Shown piece by piece: positions 7,004 through 14,949 of a DNA stretch of 64,000 nt. The notes under the pieces are model-generated. The model worked only from the letters and a program-made list of their open reading frames with translations. It was not told where the DNA came from and did no database searches. Source of the stretch: Bacillota bacterium (lineage in GTDB: Bacteria; Bacillota; Clostridia; Lachnospirales; Lachnospiraceae); assembly GCA_023407575.1 (NCBI GenBank), contig JAEYLX010000027.1:1-64000 (forward strand), read 5' to 3'. How positions within the stretch are numbered: position 1 is the first letter of the stretch; each line of letters begins with the position of its first letter. The translations under genes were made by a program, and so were the position numbers.

Positions 7004-8074
7004 CTACTTATTCCCCATTAGACCTTGAAGCCATTCACCCTGTTGACGCAAAGCACAACCGCCTACCCCTTCGTGCAATTTGTCACTATTATTGCGAATT
7101 TCATTAAGAAGAGGAGAACGAAGAGCATCTAATAAAGACATATCACAAATATTTCGATCGGAATAGGAAGCAAAGGGACAGGGCTCCAAAGAACCAGAAG
7201 CACTTATATGTGCAAAGCCTCTTCCGGCTGCCAGGCAACCGCCATATGGTTCTTCATCTCCGGGAAAGCAGATTGTAATTGCCTTTGTAGTACTGGTCTG
7301 TTCCTCGCAGTATTTAGCTAAACTAGTCTTTTGATCTTGTGTCAGAACAAATAATTGATCGTTGTCATCCACTGGAACATATTCCACATGCACAAATAAT
7401 CTGCAACCCAGGTCAATTAATGAATTCTTAAAAGGCTGTTTCGTTACTTCAGTATAGTTATGGCTGCCGGTAGTGATGGATACACCAAAAGGAATTTGCG
7501 CTTCTTGCATTAATTTCATTGCTATGTAGATTTGTGCGGAAACGCCCTCGCCTCGTCGATTATCAGTGCTTTCCTCGTCTCCTTCAATACTAAATAAAGG
7601 CAATATGTTTCGATGCTCCTGAAACCATATCAGCCATTCCGTATCAAACAAGGTGCCGTTTGTAAAAACAAGTCCAAGTAATTCAGGGTGATCACCAAGA
7701 GAATGAAGGAAATCTGGTGCTAAAAGTGGTTCCCCACCAGCCAAAAGGATAGCAGAACAGCCTGTGGCTACAGCTTCCTCATATAATTTATCAATTTGTT
7801 CCCTTTTTAAATCCTGTTGACTGCTTCGACAACCTGCGGAATAACAACCCTTACACTCCAGATTACATTGATTGGTAGTACTGATAATTAGTAGAGGTGG
7901 AACGTATATTCCGTCCTTTAAATGGTGGTCTCTGATTTTTTCTGCTTTATTCTGGTGTGATAAAATTTTAAATAAAGCCTTGGAGGATTTGGGGAAGTCT
8001 TTCAAAAGATTTACACCCATTCCAAGAGTTAGCTTAATATTACTGCTAAAGGTATTGCGAAATTCTTGTTTCAT
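7004..8074 (-). CDS. Radical SAM protein with SPASM-like C-terminal cysteines
   Basis: This is a 356-residue radical S-adenosylmethionine enzyme. The [4Fe-4S]-binding motif CNLECKGC is at about residues 70-77, the SAM-contacting GGEP at 113-116, and the C-terminal third has further cysteines (GGCLAAGRGF, EPCPF, DRNICD, GGCALRQQG) suggesting an auxiliary Fe-S cluster as in SPASM/Twitch peptide- or protein-modifying enzymes. I start at the ATG at 8074, preceded by TTGGAG; an upstream TTG codon overlaps that site. It is the third gene of a minus-strand operon after an ABC permease and ATPase. No convincing precursor peptide gene is adjacent, so the substrate is unknown. Confidence 0.85.
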   Translation of the reverse strand: MKQEFRNTFSSNIKLTLGMGVNLLKDFPKSSKALFKILSHQNKAEKIRDHHLKDGIYVPPLLIISTTNQCNLECKGCYSAGCRSSQQDLKREQIDKLYEEAVATGCSAILLAGGEPLLAPDFLHSLGDHPELLGLVFTNGTLFDTEWLIWFQEHRNILPLFSIEGDEESTDNRRGEGVSAQIYIAMKLMQEAQIPFGVSITTGSHNYTEVTKQPFKNSLIDLGCRLFVHVEYVPVDDNDQLFVLTQDQKTSLAKYCEEQTSTTKAITICFPGDEEPYGGCLAAGRGFAHISASGSLEPCPFASYSDRNICDMSLLDALRSPLLNEIRNNSDKLHEGVGGCALRQQGEWLQGLMGNK

Positions 8075-8128
8075 AACTAGCTCCAATCTTGCACATTTTT
8101 AGTATAGGAGGACAGATCATAATAATCT

Positions 8129-8818
8129 TTATTTCCTTAATGTACCATTCTCTATATGATAAATACTATCCACCAAATCAAGAATACGTTCATCATGGGT
8201 AACGATTACAGCAGCTTTTTTGTGTTTCTTTGTTTCACTTTTAATAAGTTCAACAACCTGTCTACCCCGACCACCGTCAAGACTTGCAGTTGGTTCATCA
8301 GCAAGAATAATATCGGGTTGATTGATAAAGGCTCTTGCAATAGCAACACGTTGCTTCTCGCCGCCAGAGAGTTGATTTGGAAAGGCATTCAAACGCTTTG
8401 ATAAACCTAAATCCTCTAATAATCCCAAAGCATACTCGGTAAAATTACCTTGTTTACTAATCCTGCCCATGTAGAATAACTGGTCCTTTACAGTCAGATA
8501 GGGTATGAGCTGGTGCGACTGAAAGATAAAGCCAATTTGTTCACGGCGAATTTTCGTCCATTCTTTTTTATTCTTTTCCGCTACCAGGGTATTACCAATG
8601 ATAACATTACCTTCGGTGGGAGTTAAAAGTGCTCCAGCAATGGAGAGAAGCGTGGTCTTTCCTGAACCGGAGGGACCAACGATAGCTGCGAACTCACCAT
8701 TTTTCACCTTAAGAGATACTTTACTTAGAACTTGATTGGTGCCTTCGCCGTCTTTATATACCTTAGATACCTTATTAAGTTGAAGAGCATAGGAGCTCTG
8801 TTTTTCCATAGTAGCCAT
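8129..8818 (-). CDS. ABC transporter ATP-binding protein (LolD/MacB type)
   Basis: This is a 229-residue ATPase. Walker A GPSGSGKTT is at 48-56, the Q-loop near 100, signature LSGGEKQ at 150-156, Walker B ILADEP at 171-176, and the switch His in VTHDE near 203. It belongs to the subfamily that drives FtsX-like permeases in lipoprotein release, macrolide/peptide export and cell-envelope mechanotransmission. Its start overlaps the stop of the upstream permease gene (TAATG), indicating translational coupling and a shared complex. An in-frame ATG three codons later is an alternative start. Confidence 0.92.
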   Translation of the reverse strand: MATMEKQSSYALQLNKVSKVYKDGEGTNQVLSKVSLKVKNGEFAAIVGPSGSGKTTLLSIAGALLTPTEGNVIIGNTLVAEKNKKEWTKIRREQIGFIFQSHQLIPYLTVKDQLFYMGRISKQGNFTEYALGLLEDLGLSKRLNAFPNQLSGGEKQRVAIARAFINQPDIILADEPTASLDGGRGRQVVELIKSETKKHKKAAVIVTHDERILDLVDSIYHIENGTLRK

Positions 8819-9900
8819 TATTCGTTCCCTCCAATCGCAATAAGCGGATCAACCTTTGATACTTTAATTAAAGTGAACAAACTGCTTATCACCGAGATTA
8901 GAACGAAAGCACCGGAAACCAGGAGTGCTTCATTAACAGCTAAAGAAAAAGGCATTTTGCTCGGCATCATTGCGGATAGACCGAAGGTCAAAACATCTCC
9001 TATAATTATACTGCCCCCTGCAATTAAGAGCACTTGGCTGATAATCATTCCGGCTAGCTTGCTCATAGGAGTTCCCACCGCTTTTAATGTTCCAAACTGT
9101 GGCAGCTTCTGTATTGTTATGACATAGAAGAATACACCTAAAATAGCAGCGGAAATAACAAGCAGTACCCAAAGAATCATATTAATGGACATTTGTTCCT
9201 GGGAGTGGCCAGGAATTTTTGATATAATCTCGTTCTTGCTTAATAGATTAAAATTATCATCGCTTACTTCGTTTGAGGATATCTTTGAATCTTTAATTGC
9301 AATGGCATTATATGGAATCGTATCACTATGGAGCATTTCACTTCTGATCGCCTGATAAGTTGCTAAGGTCATGACCCCCACAGGTGAATGAGCATAACTT
9401 TGATTTTTAGTAAAACCAATTACAGTTAATTCTGTATCAGTTGCAGCATCTTTAATAACATCACCAACGGCAATGCCCTCATCTTCAAAGGAAACGTTCA
9501 GCAATATTTCATTGTCCTTTAAATTACTGGCACCATTAATGTTACTAACAATAAAACTGCTGGTGTCAACTGCAAGATAGGTGCAGTCAATTTTAGTTGC
9601 ATCCTCCAAGGTACGAATGGAGGTACGTAAGATATTAAAGGCAGTTGCTTCTTGAAAATTAGTTTTCAATACAGCATATTCTTCCGCACTTATTTCCGAA
9701 CGATTAATAATTTGATCTGAATCTGCTGCAACAATATAATAATTTGCGGCATTTCCTTTAATAGTGGCACTTGTTGCATTTGACAAACCATTTGCAAGAC
9801 CACCCAAAAACAGCACCATAAACGTAAGTAATACGGTAATACCTATAATCAGGCCGTATTTTAACTTATAAAACCGTAATTCCTTCCAAGCCAAAAACAT
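8818..9900 (-). CDS. FtsX-type ABC transporter permease
   Basis: This is a 360-residue membrane protein with the MacB/FtsX topology: one N-terminal TM segment (about 13-35, GLIIGITVLLTFMVLFLGG), a large extracytoplasmic domain of about 200 residues, then three TM segments after about residue 240 with the conserved cytosolic IQKLPQFGTLKAVGTP motif. The ATG at 9900 has TGGAGA 6 nt upstream. A longer reading from 9945 would overlap both divergent promoters and is rejected. With the adjacent ATPase it forms an exporter or envelope mechanotransducer; expression is probably controlled by the divergent HxlR-type regulator. Confidence 0.88.
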   Translation of the reverse strand: MFLAWKELRFYKLKYGLIIGITVLLTFMVLFLGGLANGLSNATSATIKGNAANYYIVAADSDQIINRSEISAEEYAVLKTNFQEATAFNILRTSIRTLEDATKIDCTYLAVDTSSFIVSNINGASNLKDNEILLNVSFEDEGIAVGDVIKDAATDTELTVIGFTKNQSYAHSPVGVMTLATYQAIRSEMLHSDTIPYNAIAIKDSKISSNEVSDDNFNLLSKNEIISKIPGHSQEQMSINMILWVLLVISAAILGVFFYVITIQKLPQFGTLKAVGTPMSKLAGMIISQVLLIAGGSIIIGDVLTFGLSAMMPSKMPFSLAVNEALLVSGAFVLISVISSLFTLIKVSKVDPLIAIGGNE

Positions 9901-9940
9901 ATCAAATCTCCATTTTCTTATTTTTTTGTGTAAATTTACC

Positions 9941-9969
9941 TTCACTCTGATTTTCGTATCTGGTATAAT
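9941..9969 (+). promoter_or_regulatory. Promoter of the HxlR-type regulator gene
   Basis: TTCACT (9941-9946), a 17-nt spacer and TATAAT (9964-9969) lie 61 nt upstream of the chosen start codon. Its -10 box overlaps by two bases the minus-strand -10 box of the exporter operon. Confidence 0.65.
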
Positions 9970-9997
9970 TATAGCACTTGGTTATGACTTGTATCAA
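9968..9997 (-). promoter_or_regulatory. Promoter of the exporter/radical SAM operon
   Basis: On the minus strand TTGATA (9997-9992), an 18-nt spacer and TATAAT (9973-9968) precede the permease start by about 70 nt. The arrangement is face-to-face with the regulator promoter, so the two are probably mutually exclusive or co-repressed. Confidence 0.65.
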
Positions 9998-9999
9998 GT
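9987..9999. promoter_or_regulatory. Palindromic operator candidate for the HxlR-type regulator
   Basis: ACTTG-TAT-CAAGT is a perfect 5+3+5 inverted repeat covering the -35 box of the exporter operon; another ACTTG lies at 9976-9980. Position and symmetry suit a dimeric winged-helix repressor such as the adjacent HxlR protein. Binding is inferred. Confidence 0.55.
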
Positions 10000-10030
10000 A
10001 CGCAGAAATAGGAAAGTAGGTAAGAAAAAG

Positions 10031-10423
10031 ATGAGTGCTTTAGTCAATCAGGTATGTAAGCAAAATTGCCCTTGTACGGAACTTTGTCCATTAAAAGCCG
10101 CCTTGGATTTAATCGGAGGTAAGTGGAAAATCCTTATCTTATGCTCTTTAAATCAGGATGGGTCTACCAGATATAACGAGTTAAAACGTAAAATTAAAGG
10201 TGTGACCAATACAATGCTTGCAAGCTCCTTGAAGGAACTTGAGGACGCGGGGTTAATTGTCCGGGTACAATATACGGAAATGCCTGTTCGCGTGGAGTAT
10301 TCTCTGACAGAGGCTTGTGTGGATTTGATGCCTATTCTTAATCAACTTGCTATGTGGGGGGTTAAGATGATGACTGCCAGAGGAGATTTCGATGAGCAAA
10401 CAGCAAGTGAGACAAAGATATAA
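10031..10423 (+). CDS. HxlR-family regulator with four N-terminal cysteines
   Basis: This is a 130-residue winged-helix regulator of the HxlR/MarR-like family. It contains the family signature CPLKAALDLIGGKWKILIL at about 19-37, followed by RYNELKRKIKGVTNTMLASSLKELEDAGLI. Cys9, Cys13, Cys15 and Cys19 cluster just before the fold; HxlR members such as YodB and HypR sense electrophiles or oxidants through N-terminal cysteines, so redox or metal sensing is plausible. I start at 10031 because the longer reading from 9926 would translate through the promoter. The ribosome site (GTAGGTAAG) is modest. It probably controls the divergent exporter operon. Confidence 0.85.
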   Translation: MSALVNQVCKQNCPCTELCPLKAALDLIGGKWKILILCSLNQDGSTRYNELKRKIKGVTNTMLASSLKELEDAGLIVRVQYTEMPVRVEYSLTEACVDLMPILNQLAMWGVKMMTARGDFDEQTASETKI

Positions 10424-10660
10424 AAACATATCGATAGGATGAGATGAAAGTTGGGTAGAAATTCAGAATCAGGCAAAATAAATAATAAATAGGAGAAAAG
10501 TAACATGTTTGGTTGCTTATTGCTTTGGTGGTAAGTAAATGAAAAATTTTTATCAGATATTTGAAACCATGGAATAAATTACTTCGTCTAATTGACGAGT
10601 GAAGATAATTATTTATGATTTTAGTTGTTTCCTAAAAAGTTTAAGAGAGGAGATTTTATT

Positions 10661-12982
10661 ATGAGAAAGTTATTAGCAATGTTATTAAGTGGTGTTCTTC
10701 TTTTATCTTCAATACCTGCTTATAGTTTTGCATCTGAAACAGAAGCTGCAACACCAAGTACAGCAGCTACATCAGATGTAGCTGTTACTTCAATAGTAAA
10801 GGGAGAACCAACTACTACAAGTGGTTCCAGCAAGTTAGAGCCTACTTCTGCACAGTTGGAGGCTGCGATAAAAGCAATTAAGAAAAAAATTACAATACCA
10901 AAGTCATATTCGGAGTTCTCTTATAATTTTTATGATGGAGGTGGTTCTTATGCCGAAGGTATTTGGAACTTAACCTGGAGAAATTCAACTGGTTCTTCTT
11001 ATATTCAGGTCAATTGTGATGAAAAATATCATATTACTTATTTTAGTCAGTATGATCCTAAAATCAATACAACAGGTGTTGCAAAGTATTTACAGACAGA
11101 ACTTAAACCAATCGCTCTAGATTACATTTCAGCAATTGCTCCAGAGACGAATAATAATTTAGAATTTGTTTCAAGTAATTATGAAGGAATCTATAGTGGT
11201 AATTATGTTTTCTACTTCCAAAGAAGAGCCAATGATGTTTCCTTCCCGGACAATGCGGTTAGCGTATCTGTTAATAGCATAACGGGTAAAGTGACCTCTG
11301 CTACTCTTAACTGGAATTATGATGCCTCCATTCCGGATTCTAAGGTTAAGTTGACAAAGGATGAAGCAATAAAGTTAATTAAGAAAAATATGAACATGAG
11401 ATTAGTGTATAGATCCAATTACTATTATACCTATGATAAGATTGGAAATCCTACGTCAAATGTGAAAGCATATTTGGTATATGAACCTACGCAAAGTTAT
11501 ATTTCAATTGATGCTAAGACAGGAGAGGTGTATCTGTCTAGAAGTGAATGGGTTACAACAGCAACGGATGATGCAAAATCTGAAAGTGCAGCAAGTTCCT
11601 CATTGGATGCAGGTACAGGAAGTACAGCCTTGACCGATGCAGAAATTGCTAAAATTTCAGAGTTAAGCAAGCTTATTACCAAAGCAAAAGCAATTGAAAT
11701 TGTTACTAGCAATTCTTCACTCTATTTAGATAAGAATCTTAAGTCCTATACGGCTTCCTTGAGTAAAGTAGAAGATTCCAATAACAAGACCAGTTATGTG
11801 TGGAATGTTAATCTTAATGATCCAAGAGAAGTGAAAGAAAATGACACTTATAGAGCATATGCTTATGCAAGTGTTGATGCGCAAACTGGAAATATCTTAT
11901 CCTATAGTGCTTCTATGAATAGCTATTATGATGAAAAAAATAATACCTGGACAGAGGTTAAGATTAATTATAATAAGGAACAGTCTAAGGCAATACTTGA
12001 AAACTTCTTAAAGACTCAGATGAAGGATCGCTTTTCTAAATCTGTTTTAGCAGGAGAGTACGATGGATACCTGGCATACTACCTGAAAGAGGTTCCAGTT
12101 TATGGCGGCTACAGCTTCCAGTATAATCGAACCAATGAAGGTATCGAATATCCTTATAATAATATAAGTGGTGCTGTTGATGGAGTAACTGGTAAGATTT
12201 ATTCCTTTGGTTCCTATTGGAATGATGAAGTAGTATTTGAATCTCCAAAGAATGTTATTTCAGCTGATAAAGCCATGGATTATTATTTAAGCAACGATGG
12301 CTTTGGATTAAAATATGAGCTTAATACCATTAATAAATACAACTCCAGTTATGGTGCAAATGACAGCTACTATGATAGTGCTCAGGCGTACACCGTAGAG
12401 TATGAAGTACGTTTGGTATATCGTCCGGATGTAGAACCATATTTTATTTCTCCTTTTACCGGAGAACAGTTAAATTATAGCGGAGAAGTATATAAAAAGA
12501 GTCAATCCTACTCTTATAAGGATATTGAAGTATCGAAAAAGAACAGAAATATACTTTTACTTGCGGATATGAACATTGGCTTTGAGGGAGATAAATTCCT
12601 TCCAAATCAAAAAATCACAAGAGGCGAGTTTGAAAGCTTATTGCAAAAAGTTAGTTATGGATATCAAAGTACGATAGAAGCAGATAGTAATTCAAAGGTG
12701 ACCTTAACAAGAGAAGTGTTAGCTAATATTTTAATTAAGCGATTAGGATTAGAAAAGGTTTCAAAACTTAAAGGTATTTATGCAACTGGTTATTTGGACG
12801 AAGCAAATATATCGTCTGGTTATCTTGGATCAGTAGCTCTTGCAAAGGGACTTGGACTTGTAACTGGCGTAAATAATAAGTTCTATCCAAAGAATGCAGT
12901 GACAAGAGAAAAGGCAGTAGAGGTTATATTAAAATATATTACTGCAGTACAGGACCCAGATGGGATTAACAATTTATATTAA
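10661..12982 (+). CDS. Secreted YcdB-like/S-layer-homology protein
   Basis: This encodes a 773-residue exported protein. A signal peptide (MRKLLAMLLSGVLLLSSIPAYS, then FASE) leads to a Thr/Ser/Ala-rich linker. A long central region follows with repeated YcdB/PepSY-like units, recognisable by recurring segments such as YISIDAKTGEVYLS, ASVDAQTGNILSYS and GAVDGVTGKIYSFG. From about residue 630 the sequence resembles two SLH motifs (NRNILLLADMNIGFEGDKF..., and GYLGSVALAKGLGLVTGVNNKF...), which usually anchor proteins to cell-wall polymers. The ATG at 10661 follows GAGAGGAG. It is monocistronic with its own terminator. Cell-surface location is well supported; the function of YcdB-like domains is unknown. 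Confidence 0.8.
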   Translation: MRKLLAMLLSGVLLLSSIPAYSFASETEAATPSTAATSDVAVTSIVKGEPTTTSGSSKLEPTSAQLEAAIKAIKKKITIPKSYSEFSYNFYDGGGSYAEGIWNLTWRNSTGSSYIQVNCDEKYHITYFSQYDPKINTTGVAKYLQTELKPIALDYISAIAPETNNNLEFVSSNYEGIYSGNYVFYFQRRANDVSFPDNAVSVSVNSITGKVTSATLNWNYDASIPDSKVKLTKDEAIKLIKKNMNMRLVYRSNYYYTYDKIGNPTSNVKAYLVYEPTQSYISIDAKTGEVYLSRSEWVTTATDDAKSESAASSSLDAGTGSTALTDAEIAKISELSKLITKAKAIEIVTSNSSLYLDKNLKSYTASLSKVEDSNNKTSYVWNVNLNDPREVKENDTYRAYAYASVDAQTGNILSYSASMNSYYDEKNNTWTEVKINYNKEQSKAILENFLKTQMKDRFSKSVLAGEYDGYLAYYLKEVPVYGGYSFQYNRTNEGIEYPYNNISGAVDGVTGKIYSFGSYWNDEVVFESPKNVISADKAMDYYLSNDGFGLKYELNTINKYNSSYGANDSYYDSAQAYTVEYEVRLVYRPDVEPYFISPFTGEQLNYSGEVYKKSQSYSYKDIEVSKKNRNILLLADMNIGFEGDKFLPNQKITRGEFESLLQKVSYGYQSTIEADSNSKVTLTREVLANILIKRLGLEKVSKLKGIYATGYLDEANISSGYLGSVALAKGLGLVTGVNNKFYPKNAVTREKAVEVILKYITAVQDPDGINNLY

Positions 12983-13071
12983 ATTAATTTAAAGCTCTAG
13001 TATTTTGATATGAAGTGTAGTAGGTAAAATTAATTATATGACATAATATAATTATGTAGATATATGGCCTA

Positions 13072-13120
13072 AAGCAAGAACCAGTAGGACTAATAGTTGT
13101 CTTACTGGTCCTTGCTTCTT
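13072..13120 (+). terminator. Terminator after the SLH protein gene
   Basis: AAGCAAGAACCAGTAGGAC pairs with GTCTTACTGGTCCTTGCTT apart from single mismatches, giving about 17 bp around an 8-nt loop, followed by a short pyrimidine-rich tail. Confidence 0.7.
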
Positions 13121-13129
13121 GTTATTCAT

Positions 13130-13154
13130 GACAAGTTAAGTGGAACGATTTGTC
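13130..13154. other. Small hairpin GACAAGT/ATTTGTC
   Basis: A 7-bp stem with one wobble pair. A similar hairpin with the same GACAAGT arm occurs at 59074-59093 just at the end of another gene. Function unknown; possibly a minor repeat family or coincidence. Confidence 0.35.
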
Positions 13155-13206
13155 GTTTCAACTTATTGAATAGAATTTGGTATTATAATCTACAATATTA
13201 GAACAT

Positions 13207-13236
13207 AAAAAAAGCTGTCCATTCAGACAGCTTTTT
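13207..13236 (-). terminator. rpsT terminator
   Basis: On the minus strand, AAAAAGCTGTC and GACAGCTTTTT form a strong stem with a 6-nt loop and a run of seven T at its 3' side, directly after the rpsT stop. Confidence 0.85.
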
Positions 13237-13248
13237 ACGTTATCATAA

Positions 13249-13512
13249 TTAAGCAATGCTATTGATAGCTTTTGTTAAGCGAGAAACTTTTCTAGCAGCT
13301 GTATTCTTGTGGAATACGCCCTTAGAACAAGCCTTATCAATTTCAGAAACCGCTTCAACTAAGTTAGTTTTAGCAAGATCTTTATCGCTAACTGCAACAG
13401 CAGCGTCAACCTTCTTAATCATAGTCTTAACCTTTGATTTGATCTGCTTATTTCTAGCAGCTTTGGTTTCGTTAACTAAAATTCTTTTCTTTGCTGATTT
13501 TATATTTGCCAT
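13249..13512 (-). CDS. rpsT: 30S ribosomal protein S20
   Basis: This is an 87-residue ribosomal protein bS20, which binds 16S rRNA early in 30S assembly. The N-terminus MANIKSAKKRILVNETKA and the C-terminal HKNTAARKVSRLTKAINS are diagnostic, and length and basic helical composition are standard. The ATG at 13512 is preceded by GGAGGTG; the extra ten residues upstream are not part of the protein. It is monocistronic, divergent from gpr, with a good promoter and terminator, an arrangement common in clostridia. Confidence 0.97.
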   Translation of the reverse strand: MANIKSAKKRILVNETKAARNKQIKSKVKTMIKKVDAAVAVSDKDLAKTNLVEAVSEIDKACSKGVFHKNTAARKVSRLTKAINSIA

Positions 13513-13657
13513 TTGTACACCTCCAAAATAAATTAATTTCAATCAAAGCTCCAAGGATACCAAATTGAGAGTGAGATATCAACAAGGTTTTGATTGTCGT
13601 ATACTTTCGTTTCATTAAAAACCGGACACGGACGTTCTAATGGAAACATACTATTAT

Positions 13658-13686
13658 ATAGTAGTCGAAGTGTTTTGTTATGTCAA
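13658..13686 (-). promoter_or_regulatory. rpsT promoter
   Basis: On the minus strand TTGACA (13686-13681), a 17-nt spacer and TACTAT (13663-13658) form a strong promoter. It implies a leader of about 140 nt (13513-13650); I see no convincing conserved leader structure in it. Confidence 0.7.
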
Positions 13687-13758
13687 TACATAAATTAAAA
13701 AACTTTGCAAAGAATAAGTAACAGTATGGTAATAAAACACTAGGCTGGAGGTAGTAAA

Positions 13759-14670
13759 ATGGTTAATAAAATTAGAACAGACCTTGCCTTGGAAGCACGA
13801 GAAAGCTTTCCAGAGGATAATGTTGAGATTAAAGGCGTTGTACTGACAGAAGATTATAATGAAGAAATCAAAGTGAAAGTATCCACTGTAATCATTAAAG
13901 ATGAAAAAGGTGCACAAGCGATGCAAAAACCGATTGGAACCTACATTACGTTAGAAGCTCCAGAGATGAGAGATTCAGAAGATGAGTACCGTAAAAAGGT
14001 TGCCGAAGAGGTGGCAAAGCACCTTCGAACACTTGCTGGAGATTTAAAGAGAGAAGAGATCTTGGTGGTTGGCCTTGGAAATAGAGATGTTACGCCGGAT
14101 GCTTTAGGTCCACAGGTGGTAGATAATCTTTTTATTACCAGACATCTAATTAATGAATATGGTAAGGATTTTAAAGAGAGACACCATTTAGGTAATCTAA
14201 GCGCAATATCACCCGGTGTTATGGCACAGACTGGTATGGAAGCTGTGGAAATTGCAAAAGGAATTATCAAAGAAACTAACCCTAAATTAGTTATCGTTAT
14301 TGATGCGTTGGCTTCTAGAAGTACTACACGTGTAAATACTACGATTCAATTAACAGATACTGGTATCAGTCCGGGATCTGGAGTTGGTAATAACCGAAAG
14401 GCTTTAAATGAAGAAAGTCTGGGTGTCAAGGTAATTGCAATTGGAGTCCCAACAGTTGTGGATGCTGCTACCATTGTTTCGGATACTTTAACACAGTATA
14501 TGAAGAACAGCGATTTTGACGAAGCAGAAATTGATACCTTTATCTCCGAGGTAAGAGAGCAGCAAATTGATAATATGTTTGTTACACCAAAGGATATTGA
14601 TGAATCTGTAAAACAAATAAGTTTTACGGTTTCTGAAGCAATTAATTCCTGCTTTGCACAACTGGCATAA
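13759..14670 (+). CDS. gpr: Germination protease GPR
   Basis: This is a 303-residue spore protease that degrades small acid-soluble spore proteins during germination. It is made as an inactive zymogen in the forespore and removes its own short N-terminal propeptide. The N-terminus contains RTDLALEARE (6-15), the conserved propeptide region, and the body carries the hallmark VVGLGNRDVTPDALGP and SPGVMAQTGMEA segments plus the strand IVIDALASRS. The ribosome site CTGGAGGTAG is ideal. Forespore sigma-G/F control is expected from known biology, but I could not identify a convincing promoter. It precedes spoIIP, a conserved clostridial order, with the structured element at 14677-14804 in between. 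Confidence 0.96.
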   Translation: MVNKIRTDLALEARESFPEDNVEIKGVVLTEDYNEEIKVKVSTVIIKDEKGAQAMQKPIGTYITLEAPEMRDSEDEYRKKVAEEVAKHLRTLAGDLKREEILVVGLGNRDVTPDALGPQVVDNLFITRHLINEYGKDFKERHHLGNLSAISPGVMAQTGMEAVEIAKGIIKETNPKLVIVIDALASRSTTRVNTTIQLTDTGISPGSGVGNNRKALNEESLGVKVIAIGVPTVVDAATIVSDTLTQYMKNSDFDEAEIDTFISEVREQQIDNMFVTPKDIDESVKQISFTVSEAINSCFAQLA

Positions 14671-14676
14671 ATCTTA

Positions 14677-14804
14677 TTTGAGAATATGAGTATCTGTATT
14701 CATCTGGACTTGCCTTACCAACTTGTTATTGCGAAATACAAGCACTAACAAGTTGCCGGTCTGCGCCATCTGAACACAGATACTCATATCATCTAATTCT
14801 CAAA
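14677..14804 (+). repeat. Structured element, copy 1: conserved cores in long stems
   Basis: A 128-nt stem-loop starts 6 nt after the gpr stop. Stem TTTGAGAAT/ATTCTCAAA (14677-14685 with 14796-14804) and stem ATGAGTATCTGT/ACAGATACTCAT (14686-14697 with 14776-14787) enclose an internal loop whose 5' strand (14701-14719, CATCTGGACTTGCCTTACC) and 3' strand (14755-14772, GCCGGTCTGCGCCATCTG) flank a 9-bp inner stem AACTTGTTA/TAACAAGTT with a 17-nt loop. Both core strands are identical, base for base, in a second copy at 25284-25402, whereas the stems differ in sequence but still pair. I cannot assign it to a known RNA family. There is no T-run, so it is not a standard terminator. Confidence 0.85.
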
Positions 14805-14889
14805 TATATTTATACAGACGTAAGACTTAAGTTATAAAAATGAAGCATCCGAATATAATGAAATAGGCAAAAAATAGCCAAAATAAATC

Positions 14890-14932
14890 ATGTGGTTGTT
14901 GCAAGGAAGTATTACTTTTGCAACAACCACAT
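14890..14932. other. 15-bp perfect hairpin in the spoIIP leader
   Basis: ATGTGGTTGTTGCAA (14890-14904) and its exact reverse complement (14918-14932) flank a 13-nt loop, ending 17 nt before the spoIIP start codon and just before its ribosome site. There is no downstream T-run. It could insulate, attenuate or stabilise the mRNA. Confidence 0.6.
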
Positions 14933-14949
14933 CTGATAGGATGTGCAAC

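Noticed and set aside
8047..8120. Possible 24-residue Cys-containing peptide gene between the ABC ATPase and radical SAM genes, as a RiPP precursor
   Set aside because: A short frame starting near 8120 (minus) overlaps the radical SAM start, has a badly spaced ribosome site and no leader/core organisation. Too weak to claim.
9926..10030. N-terminal hydrophobic extension of the HxlR regulator
   Set aside because: The extra 35 codons cover the TATAAT box and the palindrome, so they are promoter DNA, not coding sequence.
14677..14804. Simple intrinsic terminator explanation for the structured element after gpr
   Set aside because: No T-run follows, and a terminator would not need identical 19- and 18-nt internal-loop sequences shared with the copy at 25284-25402.
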